NCBI GenBank assembly: GCA_900547995.1
Contig: URIY01000002.1
Location: 3,494 to 67,493, forward strand
Direction: 5' to 3'
DNA: 64,000 nt
From: an uncultured Mycoplasmatota bacterium
GTDB lineage: Bacteria; Bacillota_I; Bacilli_A; RF39; UBA660
Position numbers and translations under genes: made by a program. How positions within the stretch are numbered: the first letter of the stretch is position 1; each line of letters opens with the position of its first letter. The notes under the pieces are model-generated. The model saw only the letters and a list, made by a program, of their open reading frames with translations, was not told where the DNA came from and did no database searches. Shown piece after piece: positions 8,281-17,835 of this stretch.

Positions 8281-11200
8281 ATGTACTTGAAGAAATTATT
8301 AAATATTTTAGTTTTATTTAGTATAATACTCACTATTTTTATGCCACTTACATATATAAAGGCTGATACAAATACTTATAGTGTTGTTAGTATAAAAAGT
8401 GATGGTAGTATAAATGAACTTGGTTCTTACAATGATTATAATAGTGCTTTTAATAAAATGAAAGAATATAATTCTAACGTAAATGATGTAGCCGTTATTA
8501 GAAAAAACGGAAAAATTGTTTATACATCATATGGTATCTTTAGACCTAGTACAAGTAATTCAACAATAAAAATTTATTCTGATAATGGCTCTTATCTTAG
8601 TTATATTAGTCCGTCATATAATAGTGATACATTGTTTTTAGACTATAATCCAAGTACTAATAAAGTTAAAATAATGATTAGTGGTCTTACGGGATGGGTT
8701 AGTTTAGATCAAGGTGATATTCATCCTATCTCTTATATAACTGATGGAACAAGTTCTACTTATGATAAAAATAAGAAATATGTTAAAATTTTGTATCCAA
8801 ATGGAATAAGGTTAAGAGAAGGTGCTGGTACTGATTTTAAACAAGTTGGTTGTAATGGTGCTCATACATGTTCATCACAGGATGGTGGAATTTGGGCTAG
8901 TGGTTCATCAATATATGAATGGTTAAATTATGGTAATGTTACAAATGATGGTACTAATGATTGGTATCAAGTAAATATAAATGGAAATATTGGATATATT
9001 GCTAACGAAGTAGCCACTAAAGATTTGGAAGAATTTAATCCAAATATTGGTCAAAAACAAGATTTTAATACTTATTATTATGTAACTGGAGCGGGTGAAT
9101 TATATCATAGTTATTATGCTACAGTTGCATCAGCAAAGGTGTGGACAACAAAATTAGGAAAATCTCCGTTATATTTAAAAGAAGGCGTTAGGTATTATAG
9201 TTTTGATGGTAATTACTTTTATGATGATTTTACAAAGATGGTTAACGATTTAAGAAATGGTAATTATAAAAATGCTATCAACAAAATGCCATATTATAAT
9301 TATTATCAATATCTTCCAACTAGAACGCAAACACATTATAATGCTGAAAACTTAAATACCTATATTGGGTATGATTCCAAAATAGATAGATCTTCTTATT
9401 ATCAGTTAGTATATAATGAAGAAAAGAAACAATATAAATGGACAGCATATGGTGATTGGGATTCTTTCCCTAAAAATCAATCAATGCTTTATGATGAGGG
9501 TAATTCCTTTATAGTATCACAAGAAAAATATGGCGTAAATGCTGCTCAAACACTTGCTCTTGCTATTAATGAAAGTGGTTGGGGAAGAAGTTATATGTCT
9601 GTTCGTGAATATAATATTTTTGGACATGGTGCTTTTGATTCTGCACCTGATGAATATGCTGCTAGTTATGAAAGTATTACAGCAGGAATTATGGCTCATG
9701 CTTTTAACTATATTGCTAAAGACTATGCTAATCCAATAAATGGATCACATTATTATGGCAGTCATTATGGAAATAAACTAAGTGGTAATAATGTAAGTTA
9801 TGCATCAGATGCTTATTGGGGAGAAAAGATGGCAGGCAATTATTATAATTTGGATAAATATTTTGGTTTTCAAGATTTTAGTCAAAGAGCAATACTTGGT
9901 ATGAAACAAACTAGTGAAGCGGCACCTGTTTATAAAGAACCATCAACTAAGAGTACAAAATATTATAATTTAAAAGGTATTTCTAATATTCCAGTTACCA
10001 TTTTAGATACTGTTATTGGGGAAGAAATAAATGGAAATAATGTTTGGTATAAAATACAAAGTGATTTACCAATAGATGAAAATAGAAATTTAATTGATAT
10101 CAACTTGGGAACATATAATTTTGATACTAGTTATGCTTATATCCATTCATCATATATCTATAAAGAATCAAGTGAACCGGTGATATACGCATCTGATGTT
10201 ACAATTAATAGTGGTTCTAAGTTTGATGCTCTATCAGGTGTAACAGCATATGATGCATGGGATGGCGATGTAACAAATAAATTAAAAGTATCAGAAAATA
10301 ATGTTAATACTTCCAAAGCAGGTAATTATACTGTTACGTATAAAGCCACTGATAGCGAAAACAATGATGCTATTAAAAGTATAACAGTTACTGTATTATC
10401 AAGTAAGCCGGTAATATATGCTAGTGATATAACAGTTAATATGGGTAACACTATAAACTTATTAGATGGTGTAACGGCTGAAGATTTTGAAGATGGTAAT
10501 TTAACAAATAAAGTTATTGTGTCTGCAAATAATGTCGATTTTAATAAAATAGGAACGTATGAAGTAACTTATAGTGTTACTGATAGTGATAAAAATACAA
10601 CAACTAAAACAATAAAAGTTAATGTTATCTTGCCTGAATATAAAGAGACAGATGGGTTATTTTATTTTGATTCATTAAAAGAAGCAAGTGGAAACTTACA
10701 TATTAAAGGTTTCTTATCAATAGTAGGGGTAAATAATAATTTAGATAATAGTATTAAATATAATCTTATTTTAAAAAATGAAGATACAGGGATGGAAATA
10801 AGTAAATCTTTAAATCGTATTACTAATAAAGATAATATGCCATTTAATATCGACAGTGAAAATGGTATTGATTATACTTATTCTTGGTTTGAAGGGGATA
10901 TAAATATTGATGACTTATCTAATGGAAATTATTCATTATATATAACAGCAAATGATAATGAATATATTACAAGAAAACCTATATCTAATGTTTTTGGTGC
11001 AACTATGGTATCAACCTTTAAATCATCTAAAAAAACAGCTTTAATTAGAAATAATTATGAATCAAGAGATGCAACTGTTCAGTTATTTATTAGGGATTCT
11101 CTTATTGGAGAAAAAACAAGTAATTCAAAATATAACATAAATAACGAATATAGTACAATAAAATTTGTTAACAATAATCTTGTTATTAAAGGTGCATCAC

Positions 11201-11571
11201 ATATTATAGGTGGTGACTATGCAGACGGTACAAATGTTAGTCGTAAACTTATTTTAGAAAATACCGAAACTTTTGAACAAATATCATATGATATTGGAAG
11301 TATTACAAATGGAGATTATAAAGTTGAACTTAGAGTACCTGATGGTTTTGATAAAACAAGAGCATGGTTTGAAACTAATATTGATATAAGTAATCTTTCA
11401 AAAGGAACATATGTTATTTATATTGCTACATCATCAAATTTATCCGATTATGGAGAACTTCAAGATATCTTTTCTAGAAAAATAAATGAAAGTGTGACAA
11501 TAGGAGATAAACATTATACATTTAGTGTCAATAAGGAAAAAAGATATCGCATAGAACTTAATGTATCATAA
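8281..11571 (+). CDS. Secreted glucosaminidase-type autolysin with SH3-like and Ig-like modules
   Basis: Exported peptidoglycan hydrolase of 1096 aa. Order of parts: signal peptide (about 1-29, ending near TYIKADT), unique region, SH3-like domain (about 170-240, GIRLREGAGTDFKQVG), glucosaminidase domain (about 410-530) with the catalytic-Glu context ALAINESGWGRS and the downstream NIFGHGA and YASDAYWGEKMA motifs, a second SH3-like segment (about 540-630), two DUF5011-type Ig-like repeats (633-705 and 708-783), and a 310-residue unassigned tail of two related beta-rich segments. The family cleaves N-acetylglucosaminyl bonds, as in LytG. Start: ATG 8281 is 3 bases from AGGGAG; TTG 8287, giving MKKLLNILVLF with a 9-base gap, is a good alternative. 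It has no LPXTG anchor. Confidence 0.85.
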   Translation: MYLKKLLNILVLFSIILTIFMPLTYIKADTNTYSVVSIKSDGSINELGSYNDYNSAFNKMKEYNSNVNDVAVIRKNGKIVYTSYGIFRPSTSNSTIKIYSDNGSYLSYISPSYNSDTLFLDYNPSTNKVKIMISGLTGWVSLDQGDIHPISYITDGTSSTYDKNKKYVKILYPNGIRLREGAGTDFKQVGCNGAHTCSSQDGGIWASGSSIYEWLNYGNVTNDGTNDWYQVNINGNIGYIANEVATKDLEEFNPNIGQKQDFNTYYYVTGAGELYHSYYATVASAKVWTTKLGKSPLYLKEGVRYYSFDGNYFYDDFTKMVNDLRNGNYKNAINKMPYYNYYQYLPTRTQTHYNAENLNTYIGYDSKIDRSSYYQLVYNEEKKQYKWTAYGDWDSFPKNQSMLYDEGNSFIVSQEKYGVNAAQTLALAINESGWGRSYMSVREYNIFGHGAFDSAPDEYAASYESITAGIMAHAFNYIAKDYANPINGSHYYGSHYGNKLSGNNVSYASDAYWGEKMAGNYYNLDKYFGFQDFSQRAILGMKQTSEAAPVYKEPSTKSTKYYNLKGISNIPVTILDTVIGEEINGNNVWYKIQSDLPIDENRNLIDINLGTYNFDTSYAYIHSSYIYKESSEPVIYASDVTINSGSKFDALSGVTAYDAWDGDVTNKLKVSENNVNTSKAGNYTVTYKATDSENNDAIKSITVTVLSSKPVIYASDITVNMGNTINLLDGVTAEDFEDGNLTNKVIVSANNVDFNKIGTYEVTYSVTDSDKNTTTKTIKVNVILPEYKETDGLFYFDSLKEASGNLHIKGFLSIVGVNNNLDNSIKYNLILKNEDTGMEISKSLNRITNKDNMPFNIDSENGIDYTYSWFEGDINIDDLSNGNYSLYITANDNEYITRKPISNVFGATMVSTFKSSKKTALIRNNYESRDATVQLFIRDSLIGEKTSNSKYNINNEYSTIKFVNNNLVIKGASHIIGGDYADGTNVSRKLILENTETFEQISYDIGSITNGDYKVELRVPDGFDKTRAWFETNIDISNLSKGTYVIYIATSSNLSDYGELQDIFSRKINESVTIGDKHYTFSVNKEKRYRIELNVS

Positions 11572-11597
11572 AAAAGAGACCAGTTGGTCTCTTTATT
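11572..11597. terminator. Bidirectional terminator between convergent genes
   Basis: AAAAAGAGACC, loop AGTT, then GGTCTCTTTATT. The stem has an A-run on its left and a T-run on its right, so it can end the autolysin transcript on plus and the PASTA gene transcript on minus. It overlaps the stop codon of the minus-strand gene. Confidence 0.85.
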
Positions 11598-13431
11598 CGT
11601 TTATAATAATAGTGTAAGTATTACAATCTTTAATGGTTGATCCTGAGGTAATAGGTGAATCATCATGAATATATCCTGCAGGATTATTGCCTGCTTTTGT
11701 CGTATAATTAAATGTAATATTTGGATATTGTGCTGATAATTTACTTTTCAATGTTGCAATAGTTGTATTTGCAGAACCACCAGTTACCCAGTTTGGTTGG
11801 ATTACTAATGTATATGTATTAGAACTATTACAAGTTGGTGTTACAGGATCTGGTTTTTTTTCTGGCTCTGGTCCATTACTAATAGTTAATGTTATACTAG
11901 TATTTTCAGCAACAACGGAATTTTTACTCATTGATTGTGACATAATATAACCACTATCAACGCTACTACTATATCGATATGTAAATGAACATTTTAATTT
12001 AGAACTTGTACATAATGAACTAGCACTGCTTTTTGTTTTTCCATAAAAGTTTGGTACAGTTGTAGATGGCCCTTTAGAGTATATTACTTTAATTGTCTCA
12101 TTTAAATTAATATATTCACCAACATTAGGTGTGACAGAAATAATTGTTCCAGTAGGGTTTTCATTAAATTCACTATCTTCTTCATAGTGCAAATTTAAGC
12201 CATCTGCCCAAGCTCTAAATGATGCCATACTATCAAATTTTTCCATTTTTAGTTTTCCTTTAGAAATAGTAAGTTCAATGATTGTTCCTTCTTCAACTTT
12301 ACTATTAATAGGGTAGTTACTAGAAACAATGGCTCCGGTTTCTATTTCATTATCATATGCTTCTTTAAATTTTAATTTTAATTTATTATCTGTGATCCAT
12401 TTTGTGGCATCACTAACATTCATTGATGTAAAATCAGGAATATTAATTTCTTTACCTTTAGAAATAATAATGGTTACAGTTTGTGTTTTCGGATCAATAG
12501 TTGTTCCTTCTTTTTCACTTTGACTTATACAATAATCTCTAGATATATTATCGGAAAATTCATAAGTTATTTCATATTTAATACCATTTCTTTTTAGCCA
12601 TAATGTTGCTTCAAACAAAGATTTTCCTTTCAAATCAATCATTGAAACGCTAGCTAAATCTTCTTCTTTACCAAGGGATACTATAAGTTCAAGTGCATCA
12701 TTTCTTTTAATTTCACCATTAATATTTTGTGAAATGATAATATCTTTATCTACTGTATCACTTAATTCATAATTAATACTAACATTGTTCATAAAATTAT
12801 CATTAATTATCTTTAAAGCTTCATCAATATTTAAACCAACTAAATTTTGTAAGATAATCGTTTTATCATAATTTGGCCCACTAGATACTGTTAAATTAAT
12901 TTCTTTTACATCTTTAATTAATGTATTCGCGTCAATATCTTGATTTATGATAAAATATTCTTTAACTAAATCACTGTATTCATAATTCTGATTAATCTTA
13001 ATCTTTTTCTGTTCTGCCCAAATAAGAACATCATTTATATTTTTATTAATTAAATTACCAAGCACTTCTCTAGTAGGAAGTTTTATTATATTTAAATTAG
13101 TAAGTAAATTGAATATAATAAATAGTCCCATAAATATACCAGTTATACTAAGCATAATATTTTTAATTCTATGTTTTTGAATAATTGAACTAATTCCAAA
13201 AGTAATGGTTGTAAGAAAGATAAATAAACTATTTATAATAACAAATAAATTATTTACCTCATTTTTAGAATTTAAAATATTATATATTAAATATGATGCA
13301 CTAAGAAGCATTAATAGTGATACTATAATACATAATATAATTAAAGATATCTTTTTTGTTTTCTTTTTTTCATCTTTTTGCTTAATTTTATCAAGACCTT
13401 CTATAACTTTTGTTTTCTCATCATCTTTCAT
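11593..13431 (-). CDS. Membrane protein with six PASTA-like repeats and no kinase domain
   Basis: A 612-aa protein: a short Lys-rich cytoplasmic N-terminus (1-26), about three hydrophobic helices (roughly 27-50, 57-80, 88-113), then six consecutive repeats of 62-72 residues. Each ends in a beta strand plus a SxGP/SKGK-like turn (SSGPN, SLGKE, SKGKE, SKGKL, SKGPS, SNGPE), which is the PASTA pattern. A Pro-rich linker (EPEKKPDPVTP) leads to a C-terminal domain with two Cys. PASTA domains bind peptidoglycan fragments or beta-lactams and are normally fused to Ser/Thr kinases or PBPs; neither catalytic domain is present. The ATG has AGGAGGT upstream on the minus strand. It probably senses or binds the wall. 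Confidence 0.8.
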   Translation of the reverse strand: MKDDEKTKVIEGLDKIKQKDEKKKTKKISLIILCIIVSLLMLLSASYLIYNILNSKNEVNNLFVIINSLFIFLTTITFGISSIIQKHRIKNIMLSITGIFMGLFIIFNLLTNLNIIKLPTREVLGNLINKNINDVLIWAEQKKIKINQNYEYSDLVKEYFIINQDIDANTLIKDVKEINLTVSSGPNYDKTIILQNLVGLNIDEALKIINDNFMNNVSINYELSDTVDKDIIISQNINGEIKRNDALELIVSLGKEEDLASVSMIDLKGKSLFEATLWLKRNGIKYEITYEFSDNISRDYCISQSEKEGTTIDPKTQTVTIIISKGKEINIPDFTSMNVSDATKWITDNKLKLKFKEAYDNEIETGAIVSSNYPINSKVEEGTIIELTISKGKLKMEKFDSMASFRAWADGLNLHYEEDSEFNENPTGTIISVTPNVGEYINLNETIKVIYSKGPSTTVPNFYGKTKSSASSLCTSSKLKCSFTYRYSSSVDSGYIMSQSMSKNSVVAENTSITLTISNGPEPEKKPDPVTPTCNSSNTYTLVIQPNWVTGGSANTTIATLKSKLSAQYPNITFNYTTKAGNNPAGYIHDDSPITSGSTIKDCNTYTIIINE

Positions 13432-13500
13432 TTTTTACCTCCTATTATAACTATATTATACATTATTTTACATTAAAAATAAACTAGTAAAAATTGTCTT

Positions 13501-13528
13501 TTGTAAAGATTTAGTATTATGTTATAAT
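13501..13528 (+). promoter_or_regulatory. Extended -10 promoter of the polymerase/GT2 pair
   Basis: TTGTAA, 16 bases, then TATAAT, with a TG one base ahead of the -10 (TGTTATAAT). It lies 24 bases before the ATG, with GAGGAG between. Confidence 0.65.
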
Positions 13529-13551
13529 AATTAGAGAATAGAGGAGATACA

Positions 13552-14790
13552 ATGGCAAATATAAGTAATTTTCTTGATAAATATATACATAAAATTATTA
13601 TAATTATTTTACTATTTAATCCTTTTTTGGATATATTAACGTCAATATTTATAAATGTTTTTAAGATAAATTTTACTATAGGTATGATATATAAAACAGT
13701 AGTATTATTCGCCTTTTTGTACTATTATTTCTTTTGTATAAAAAACAAAAGTAAAAAAACAAGTAATATTTTTATATTATGTATTATTTTTTACTTTCTT
13801 ATTAACATTATTTATCATTTAATGATAGGTAATTCTTTTAAAAATGAGTTTATTTTTACTTTTAAAAGTTTTTATTTTCCTATGTTTTTAATATTAGTTT
13901 GGAATATATGTGAATATAAGAAAATAGATATTAAAGATAAATATTTATATTATACGGTATGTATATATGCACTTACTATTTTTGTTGCATATATAACTGG
14001 AACTTCTTTTAAAAGCTATGATGTAAGCAAAATTGGTGCAGTTGGATGGTTTAATTCGGCTAATGAAGTAGGAAATATTGTGGCAATATGTTTACCTATT
14101 TGTATTTCTTATGTTTTTAAATCGAAAAAAATAGTTAATTATTTACTTTTCCTTTTGATATTGCTATCAATAATTATTATGGGTACTAAAACACCAATAC
14201 TAAGCTTAATTATATGCTTTATCTATTATTATATAAAAGTCATTATTCAGTTTATTAAAAATAAAAAATATAAATTATTAAATTATCTTTTGTTTAGTTC
14301 CTTTTTATTAATTGGAATAACTATTCTTTGTTTACCTATGATGCCTTTTTATAAAAATTTAATAATACATTTAGAATATTTAAATATTCATAGCTTTAAT
14401 GATTTTTTTAATATTAAATTATTTGATCATTTCTTTTTAGGCTCACGTCTTATGTTTTTAAAAAATACAAGTATAGTATGGTTAAATTCTGATATTATTT
14501 CCTATTTATTTGGTATAGGAATAGGAATAAATAGTAAACTTATTGAGATGGATTTATTTGATATATTTTTTAGATTTGGTATAATAGGGTTGATAGTTTA
14601 TATAATACCTATTATTTATTTGTTAAAATATAATAGAGTTAAAAATAATAATTATCTAATTTCAATTATATTAATACTTTTTATATCTTTAATAGTTGGA
14701 CATGTTCTAATAAAACCAAGTGTTAGTATTGTTGTTAGTGTAATAATTATAAAATATTTAAGAAGGAATGATAGCAGTGAAAAAATTTAG
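13552..14790 (+). CDS. O-antigen polymerase/ligase-like membrane protein (Wzy-like)
   Basis: A 412-aa polytopic protein with about ten to twelve hydrophobic segments and a larger extracellular stretch in the second half (about 260-310). The pattern GAVGWFNSANEVGNIVAICLP followed by MGTKTPILSLII resembles Wzy/O-antigen ligase-like proteins, which polymerise or transfer lipid-linked oligosaccharides outside the membrane. It begins behind GAGGAG and its own promoter, and its 3' end overlaps a GT2 glycosyltransferase, supporting a role in surface polysaccharide. It is physically separate from the other two polysaccharide loci in the window. Sequence divergence in this family makes the exact reaction uncertain. 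Confidence 0.72.
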   Translation: MANISNFLDKYIHKIIIIILLFNPFLDILTSIFINVFKINFTIGMIYKTVVLFAFLYYYFFCIKNKSKKTSNIFILCIIFYFLINIIYHLMIGNSFKNEFIFTFKSFYFPMFLILVWNICEYKKIDIKDKYLYYTVCIYALTIFVAYITGTSFKSYDVSKIGAVGWFNSANEVGNIVAICLPICISYVFKSKKIVNYLLFLLILLSIIIMGTKTPILSLIICFIYYYIKVIIQFIKNKKYKLLNYLLFSSFLLIGITILCLPMMPFYKNLIIHLEYLNIHSFNDFFNIKLFDHFFLGSRLMFLKNTSIVWLNSDIISYLFGIGIGINSKLIEMDLFDIFFRFGIIGLIVYIIPIIYLLKYNRVKNNNYLISIILILFISLIVGHVLIKPSVSIVVSVIIIKYLRRNDSSEKI

Positions 14791-15706
14791 TATTATTGTA
14801 CCTGTATATAATGTTGAGGCATATTTGGATAAATGCTTGAGTAGCCTTGTAAAGCAAAATTATAATGATTATGAGGTAATTGTTGTAAATGATGGGTCAA
14901 CTGATAAATCAAGAGAAATAATGAAAAAATATGAAAAAGAATATATGTGCATAAAGGCTTTTGATAAAGAAAATACTGGTGTATCCGATACAAGAAACTA
15001 CGGAATAACACTTGCTAGAGGAGAATATCTTGTTTTTATTGATAGTGACGATTATGTTGATAATGATTTTCTCCTTAATCTTGAAAAATATACCTGTGAA
15101 AAACCAGATATAATTAAATATCAATATAAACTTATATATAATGATCATGTTGAAGTTATGAATGATAATATTAATTCTACTAAAATATATGATGGAGAAA
15201 CTTTATTTAAGGAACTTACATATAACAAGAAACCATATGATTTAGCGTGTATATATGCTTTTAATAAAAAGTATTTTGATAATAATAACTTTAAATTTGA
15301 AATAAATTGTTATCATGAAGATTTTGCTTTAATACCAATTACAATATTAAAAGCACATAGTATCGTTTGTGCAAGTGATGTTTTTTATAATTATGTTCAA
15401 AGAAATAATAGCATTATGCATATGAATAGTTATGAAAAAAATAAAAAACGTGTTTATGATATGCTTCATCATTTTGATAATATGTATAAAATTATAAATA
15501 AAGACAACAAATTATCAGAAGAAACAAAAGAACTATTTAATAGTTATATTAGTAATGCTGTCATTTGTAGAATAGATATTTTAAATAATGATGATAAAAA
15601 GGATTATATAAAAGATCTAAAGAAAAGAAGAATATTTGATTTAATTCAAAGTAAAACATTTGGTCAAAAATTAAAAAAAATATATTATAAGATAAAGTAT
15701 AAATAA
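14777..15706 (+). CDS. Family 2 glycosyltransferase
   Basis: A 309-aa GT-A glycosyltransferase. The N-terminal half has the GT2 hallmarks: SIIVPVYNVEAYLDKCLSSL, VVNDGSTDKS (nucleotide-sugar Asp), NTGVSDTRNYG and the metal-binding DSDDY. The C-terminal half is EpsJ/CpsJ-like with YHEDFALIP. No membrane segment is seen, so it probably works on the inner membrane face for the polymerase upstream. GTG 14777 is preferred: it lies 9 bases after AGAAGGA, whereas ATG 14768 directly abuts that site. The gene overlaps the upstream frame by 14 bases. The acceptor and sugar cannot be inferred. Confidence 0.88.
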   Translation: MKKFSIIVPVYNVEAYLDKCLSSLVKQNYNDYEVIVVNDGSTDKSREIMKKYEKEYMCIKAFDKENTGVSDTRNYGITLARGEYLVFIDSDDYVDNDFLLNLEKYTCEKPDIIKYQYKLIYNDHVEVMNDNINSTKIYDGETLFKELTYNKKPYDLACIYAFNKKYFDNNNFKFEINCYHEDFALIPITILKAHSIVCASDVFYNYVQRNNSIMHMNSYEKNKKRVYDMLHHFDNMYKIINKDNKLSEETKELFNSYISNAVICRIDILNNDDKKDYIKDLKKRRIFDLIQSKTFGQKLKKIYYKIKYK

Positions 15707-15739
15707 AAACATCAAGAAATATCATTAGATGTTTTTTTT
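15705..15739 (+). terminator. Intrinsic terminator after the GT2 gene
   Basis: AAAAACATC and GATGTTTTT form a 9-bp stem around a 14-base loop and end in a run of eight T. It starts at the last base of the stop codon. Confidence 0.8.
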
Positions 15740-15787
15740 CGACATAAATTTATTCTTTCTAGTAGGATAATTATAATGGTGATGAAA

Positions 15788-16264
15788 ATGAAATTTAAAT
15801 TTTTATTTCCTTTAGTGCTTGCTATTGGGATTGGATTTGGATTTGGTAAATTAATGTTTAGTCAGTATGATTCAAAAATAAGTATTAAAACAGTATTTGG
15901 TGATAAAAGTGAAAAGGTTTATTTTATTCAACAAGGAGTTTATTCATCAAAGGAAAGTATGGAAGAAAATACAACGGATTTTCCTTATTATATTTATGAT
16001 ATCTTAGATGATAAGTATCATGTATATATAGGTATAACAAAAGATACTAAAAATACAGATAAATTAAAGGAGTATTTTGAAAAAAAAGGGTATATTATAT
16101 ATGTAAAGGAAATAAACGTAAGTAATAAAGCCTTTTTAGATGCGATTAATAGTTATGATGAATTATTATCCAAAACAACTGATGATAAGTCTATTCAAAC
16201 TATTTGTAATCAAATATTAGTAAAGTATGAGGAGTTGGTAAAGCAAAGTGAATCTAAAAATTAA
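15788..16264 (+). CDS. Membrane-anchored SPOR-like domain protein
   Basis: A 158-aa protein with an N-terminal membrane anchor (FLFPLVLAIGIGFGFGKLMF) and an extracytoplasmic domain whose start, VYFIQQGVYSSKESMEEN, followed by YHVYIGITKDTKNTDKLKEYFEKKGY, has the beta-alpha-beta pattern of SPOR domains, which bind denuded septal glycan. ATG 15788 is chosen because GGTGATG ends 3 bases upstream; ATG 15776 and 15782 are also in frame. A TATAAT at 15772 leaves a very short leader. It sits upstream of the radC-mreCD-spoIVF locus with its end overlapping radC, which fits a role in division or sporulation septation. The SPOR call is moderate. Confidence 0.6.
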   Translation: MKFKFLFPLVLAIGIGFGFGKLMFSQYDSKISIKTVFGDKSEKVYFIQQGVYSSKESMEENTTDFPYYIYDILDDKYHVYIGITKDTKNTDKLKEYFEKKGYIIYVKEINVSNKAFLDAINSYDELLSKTTDDKSIQTICNQILVKYEELVKQSESKN

Positions 16265-16931
16265 AGATATACCAGTAGATGAAAGACCTAGAGAAAGACT
16301 TATTAATTATGGTGTAAATAGTTTATCTACGGAGGAACTACTTGCTATTATTATTAAAAATGGTACTAAAAATAATTCGGCCAAAATGCTTGCTAGTGAA
16401 ATTATATCTAAAACAGATGGACTTAAAAATACTGAGATTCTAAATTATGAATTTTTAAAAAGTATAAAAGGAATTGGTAGTGCTAAAGCATGTGATATCG
16501 TTGCATCTCTTGAACTAGGTAAGAGAGTAAACCAAAATATTAAATCCATAAATGGTATAAAATTTACTAATTCTTCTTTAGTCTTTGATTACTACAAGAA
16601 TATTATTGGTGATAAAAAACAAGAATATTTTTATGTTGTTTATTTAGATAGTAGCAAGAAAATAATCAAAGATAAAGTTTTATTTATGGGGACACTTAAT
16701 CATAGTATTGTTCATCCGAGAGAAGTCTTTAAAGAAGGTTATTTAGTCAGTGCTTCAAGTTTTATATGTGTCCATAATCATCCAAGTGGCAATGTTTTAC
16801 CAAGTCGTGAAGATATAGAAATTACAAAACAATTAAAAGAAATAGGTACTATGATGGGAGTACCACTTGTTGACCATATTATTATAGGGATAGATAAGTA
16901 TTATAGTTTTTTTGAAAATGGTGATATATAA
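16248..16931 (+). CDS. radC: RadC family JAB/MPN-domain protein
   Basis: A 227-aa protein. The N-terminal part has a helix-hairpin-helix-like segment (LKSIKGIGSAKACDIVASLELGKR) and the C-terminal half is the RadC JAB domain with the zinc motif VHNHPSGNVLPSREDIEIT and the closing VPLVDHIIIG. RadC was once called a DNA repair protein; its biochemical role is still unclear. It starts at GTG 16248 inside the upstream gene, behind GAGGAG. radC directly upstream of mre genes is a conserved Bacillota arrangement. mreB, which usually lies between radC and mreC, is absent here. Confidence 0.93.
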   Translation: MNLKIKDIPVDERPRERLINYGVNSLSTEELLAIIIKNGTKNNSAKMLASEIISKTDGLKNTEILNYEFLKSIKGIGSAKACDIVASLELGKRVNQNIKSINGIKFTNSSLVFDYYKNIIGDKKQEYFYVVYLDSSKKIIKDKVLFMGTLNHSIVHPREVFKEGYLVSASSFICVHNHPSGNVLPSREDIEITKQLKEIGTMMGVPLVDHIIIGIDKYYSFFENGDI

Positions 16932-16977
16932 CTTTAAAAAGAAAGATAAATATATTATAATTAAATAGGTGAATGGT

Positions 16978-17835
16978 ATGTATAAAAAGAAAAAAATAGA
17001 TAAGAAAAATATTTACATAATTAGTATTATTGTTATTTTAGTTTTTGTTTCAAGTATAATATATATATTAAAAAAAGATAGAAATTTAAACCCTTTTGAA
17101 AAGGTGATTAAAGATACATGTTTAACTATTAGTAGTACCTTTTATAAACCTGTTACATTTATTAAAAATAAAATAAATGAAGCTCATGAGAAAAAGAAAA
17201 TATATAAAAAGTATAAGGTACTAGAAGAGAAATATAATGCTACCAATTTTGACAGTGCTAAAATGAAGGAATTAGAAAAAGAAAATAATGAGTTAAAAAA
17301 ACTTCTTGAACTAAAAGATACTTTATCTGAATATCAAAAAATTAATGCAACTGTTGTAAATCGTAATGTTGGATATTGGTATGACACCATAACAATTGAT
17401 AAGGGTGAGTCTTCGGGAATTGGAAAAGGTATGGCTGTAGTTACTAATGATGGCCTTATTGGTAAAGTTGTTAATACAAGTTATTTATATAGTACTGTTA
17501 AACTTTTAACAAGTGATGAATTAGGTCAAAAAGTATCTGTTAAAATAAGTCTTGATGATAATAATTATGTATATGGCCTTTTATCTTCATATGACCAAGA
17601 TGAAAAGAGTTTTGTTATTGAGGGAATATCAGAAAATGTTGATATAAAGGAAGGTGCCATGGTTACAACGACGGGCATGAGTAGCATTTTTCCAAGTGGT
17701 ATATTAATTGGATATATAAAAGGTGTAAAGAAAGATAATTTTGATTTAACGATGCTTGCTCTTGCCAAAGCAAGTTATAATGTTGATAATATAACGTACG
17801 TTAGCGTTTTAAAAAGGAATAGTGAGACAGAATGA
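16978..17835 (+). CDS. mreC: Rod shape-determining protein MreC
   Basis: A 285-aa bitopic elongasome protein that links cytoplasmic MreB to periplasmic PBP2 and RodA. It has a basic N-terminus, one membrane helix (about 13-35), a coiled coil (about 65-105, rich in Lys/Glu with ELEKENNELKKLLEL) and the beta-rich MreC domain with VNRNVGYWYDTITIDKGESSGI and GLIGKVV. ATG 16978 is used because AGGTGAAT precedes it by a few bases; GTG 16969 lies inside that site. The stop overlaps the mreD start (ATGA). Confidence 0.94.
   Translation: MYKKKKIDKKNIYIISIIVILVFVSSIIYILKKDRNLNPFEKVIKDTCLTISSTFYKPVTFIKNKINEAHEKKKIYKKYKVLEEKYNATNFDSAKMKELEKENNELKKLLELKDTLSEYQKINATVVNRNVGYWYDTITIDKGESSGIGKGMAVVTNDGLIGKVVNTSYLYSTVKLLTSDELGQKVSVKISLDDNNYVYGLLSSYDQDEKSFVIEGISENVDIKEGAMVTTTGMSSIFPSGILIGYIKGVKKDNFDLTMLALAKASYNVDNITYVSVLKRNSETE

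Noticed and set aside
9539..9739. 66-codon Leu-rich frame in the autolysin's second frame
   Set aside because: Caused by the codon bias of the overlapping glucosaminidase domain; no start signals.
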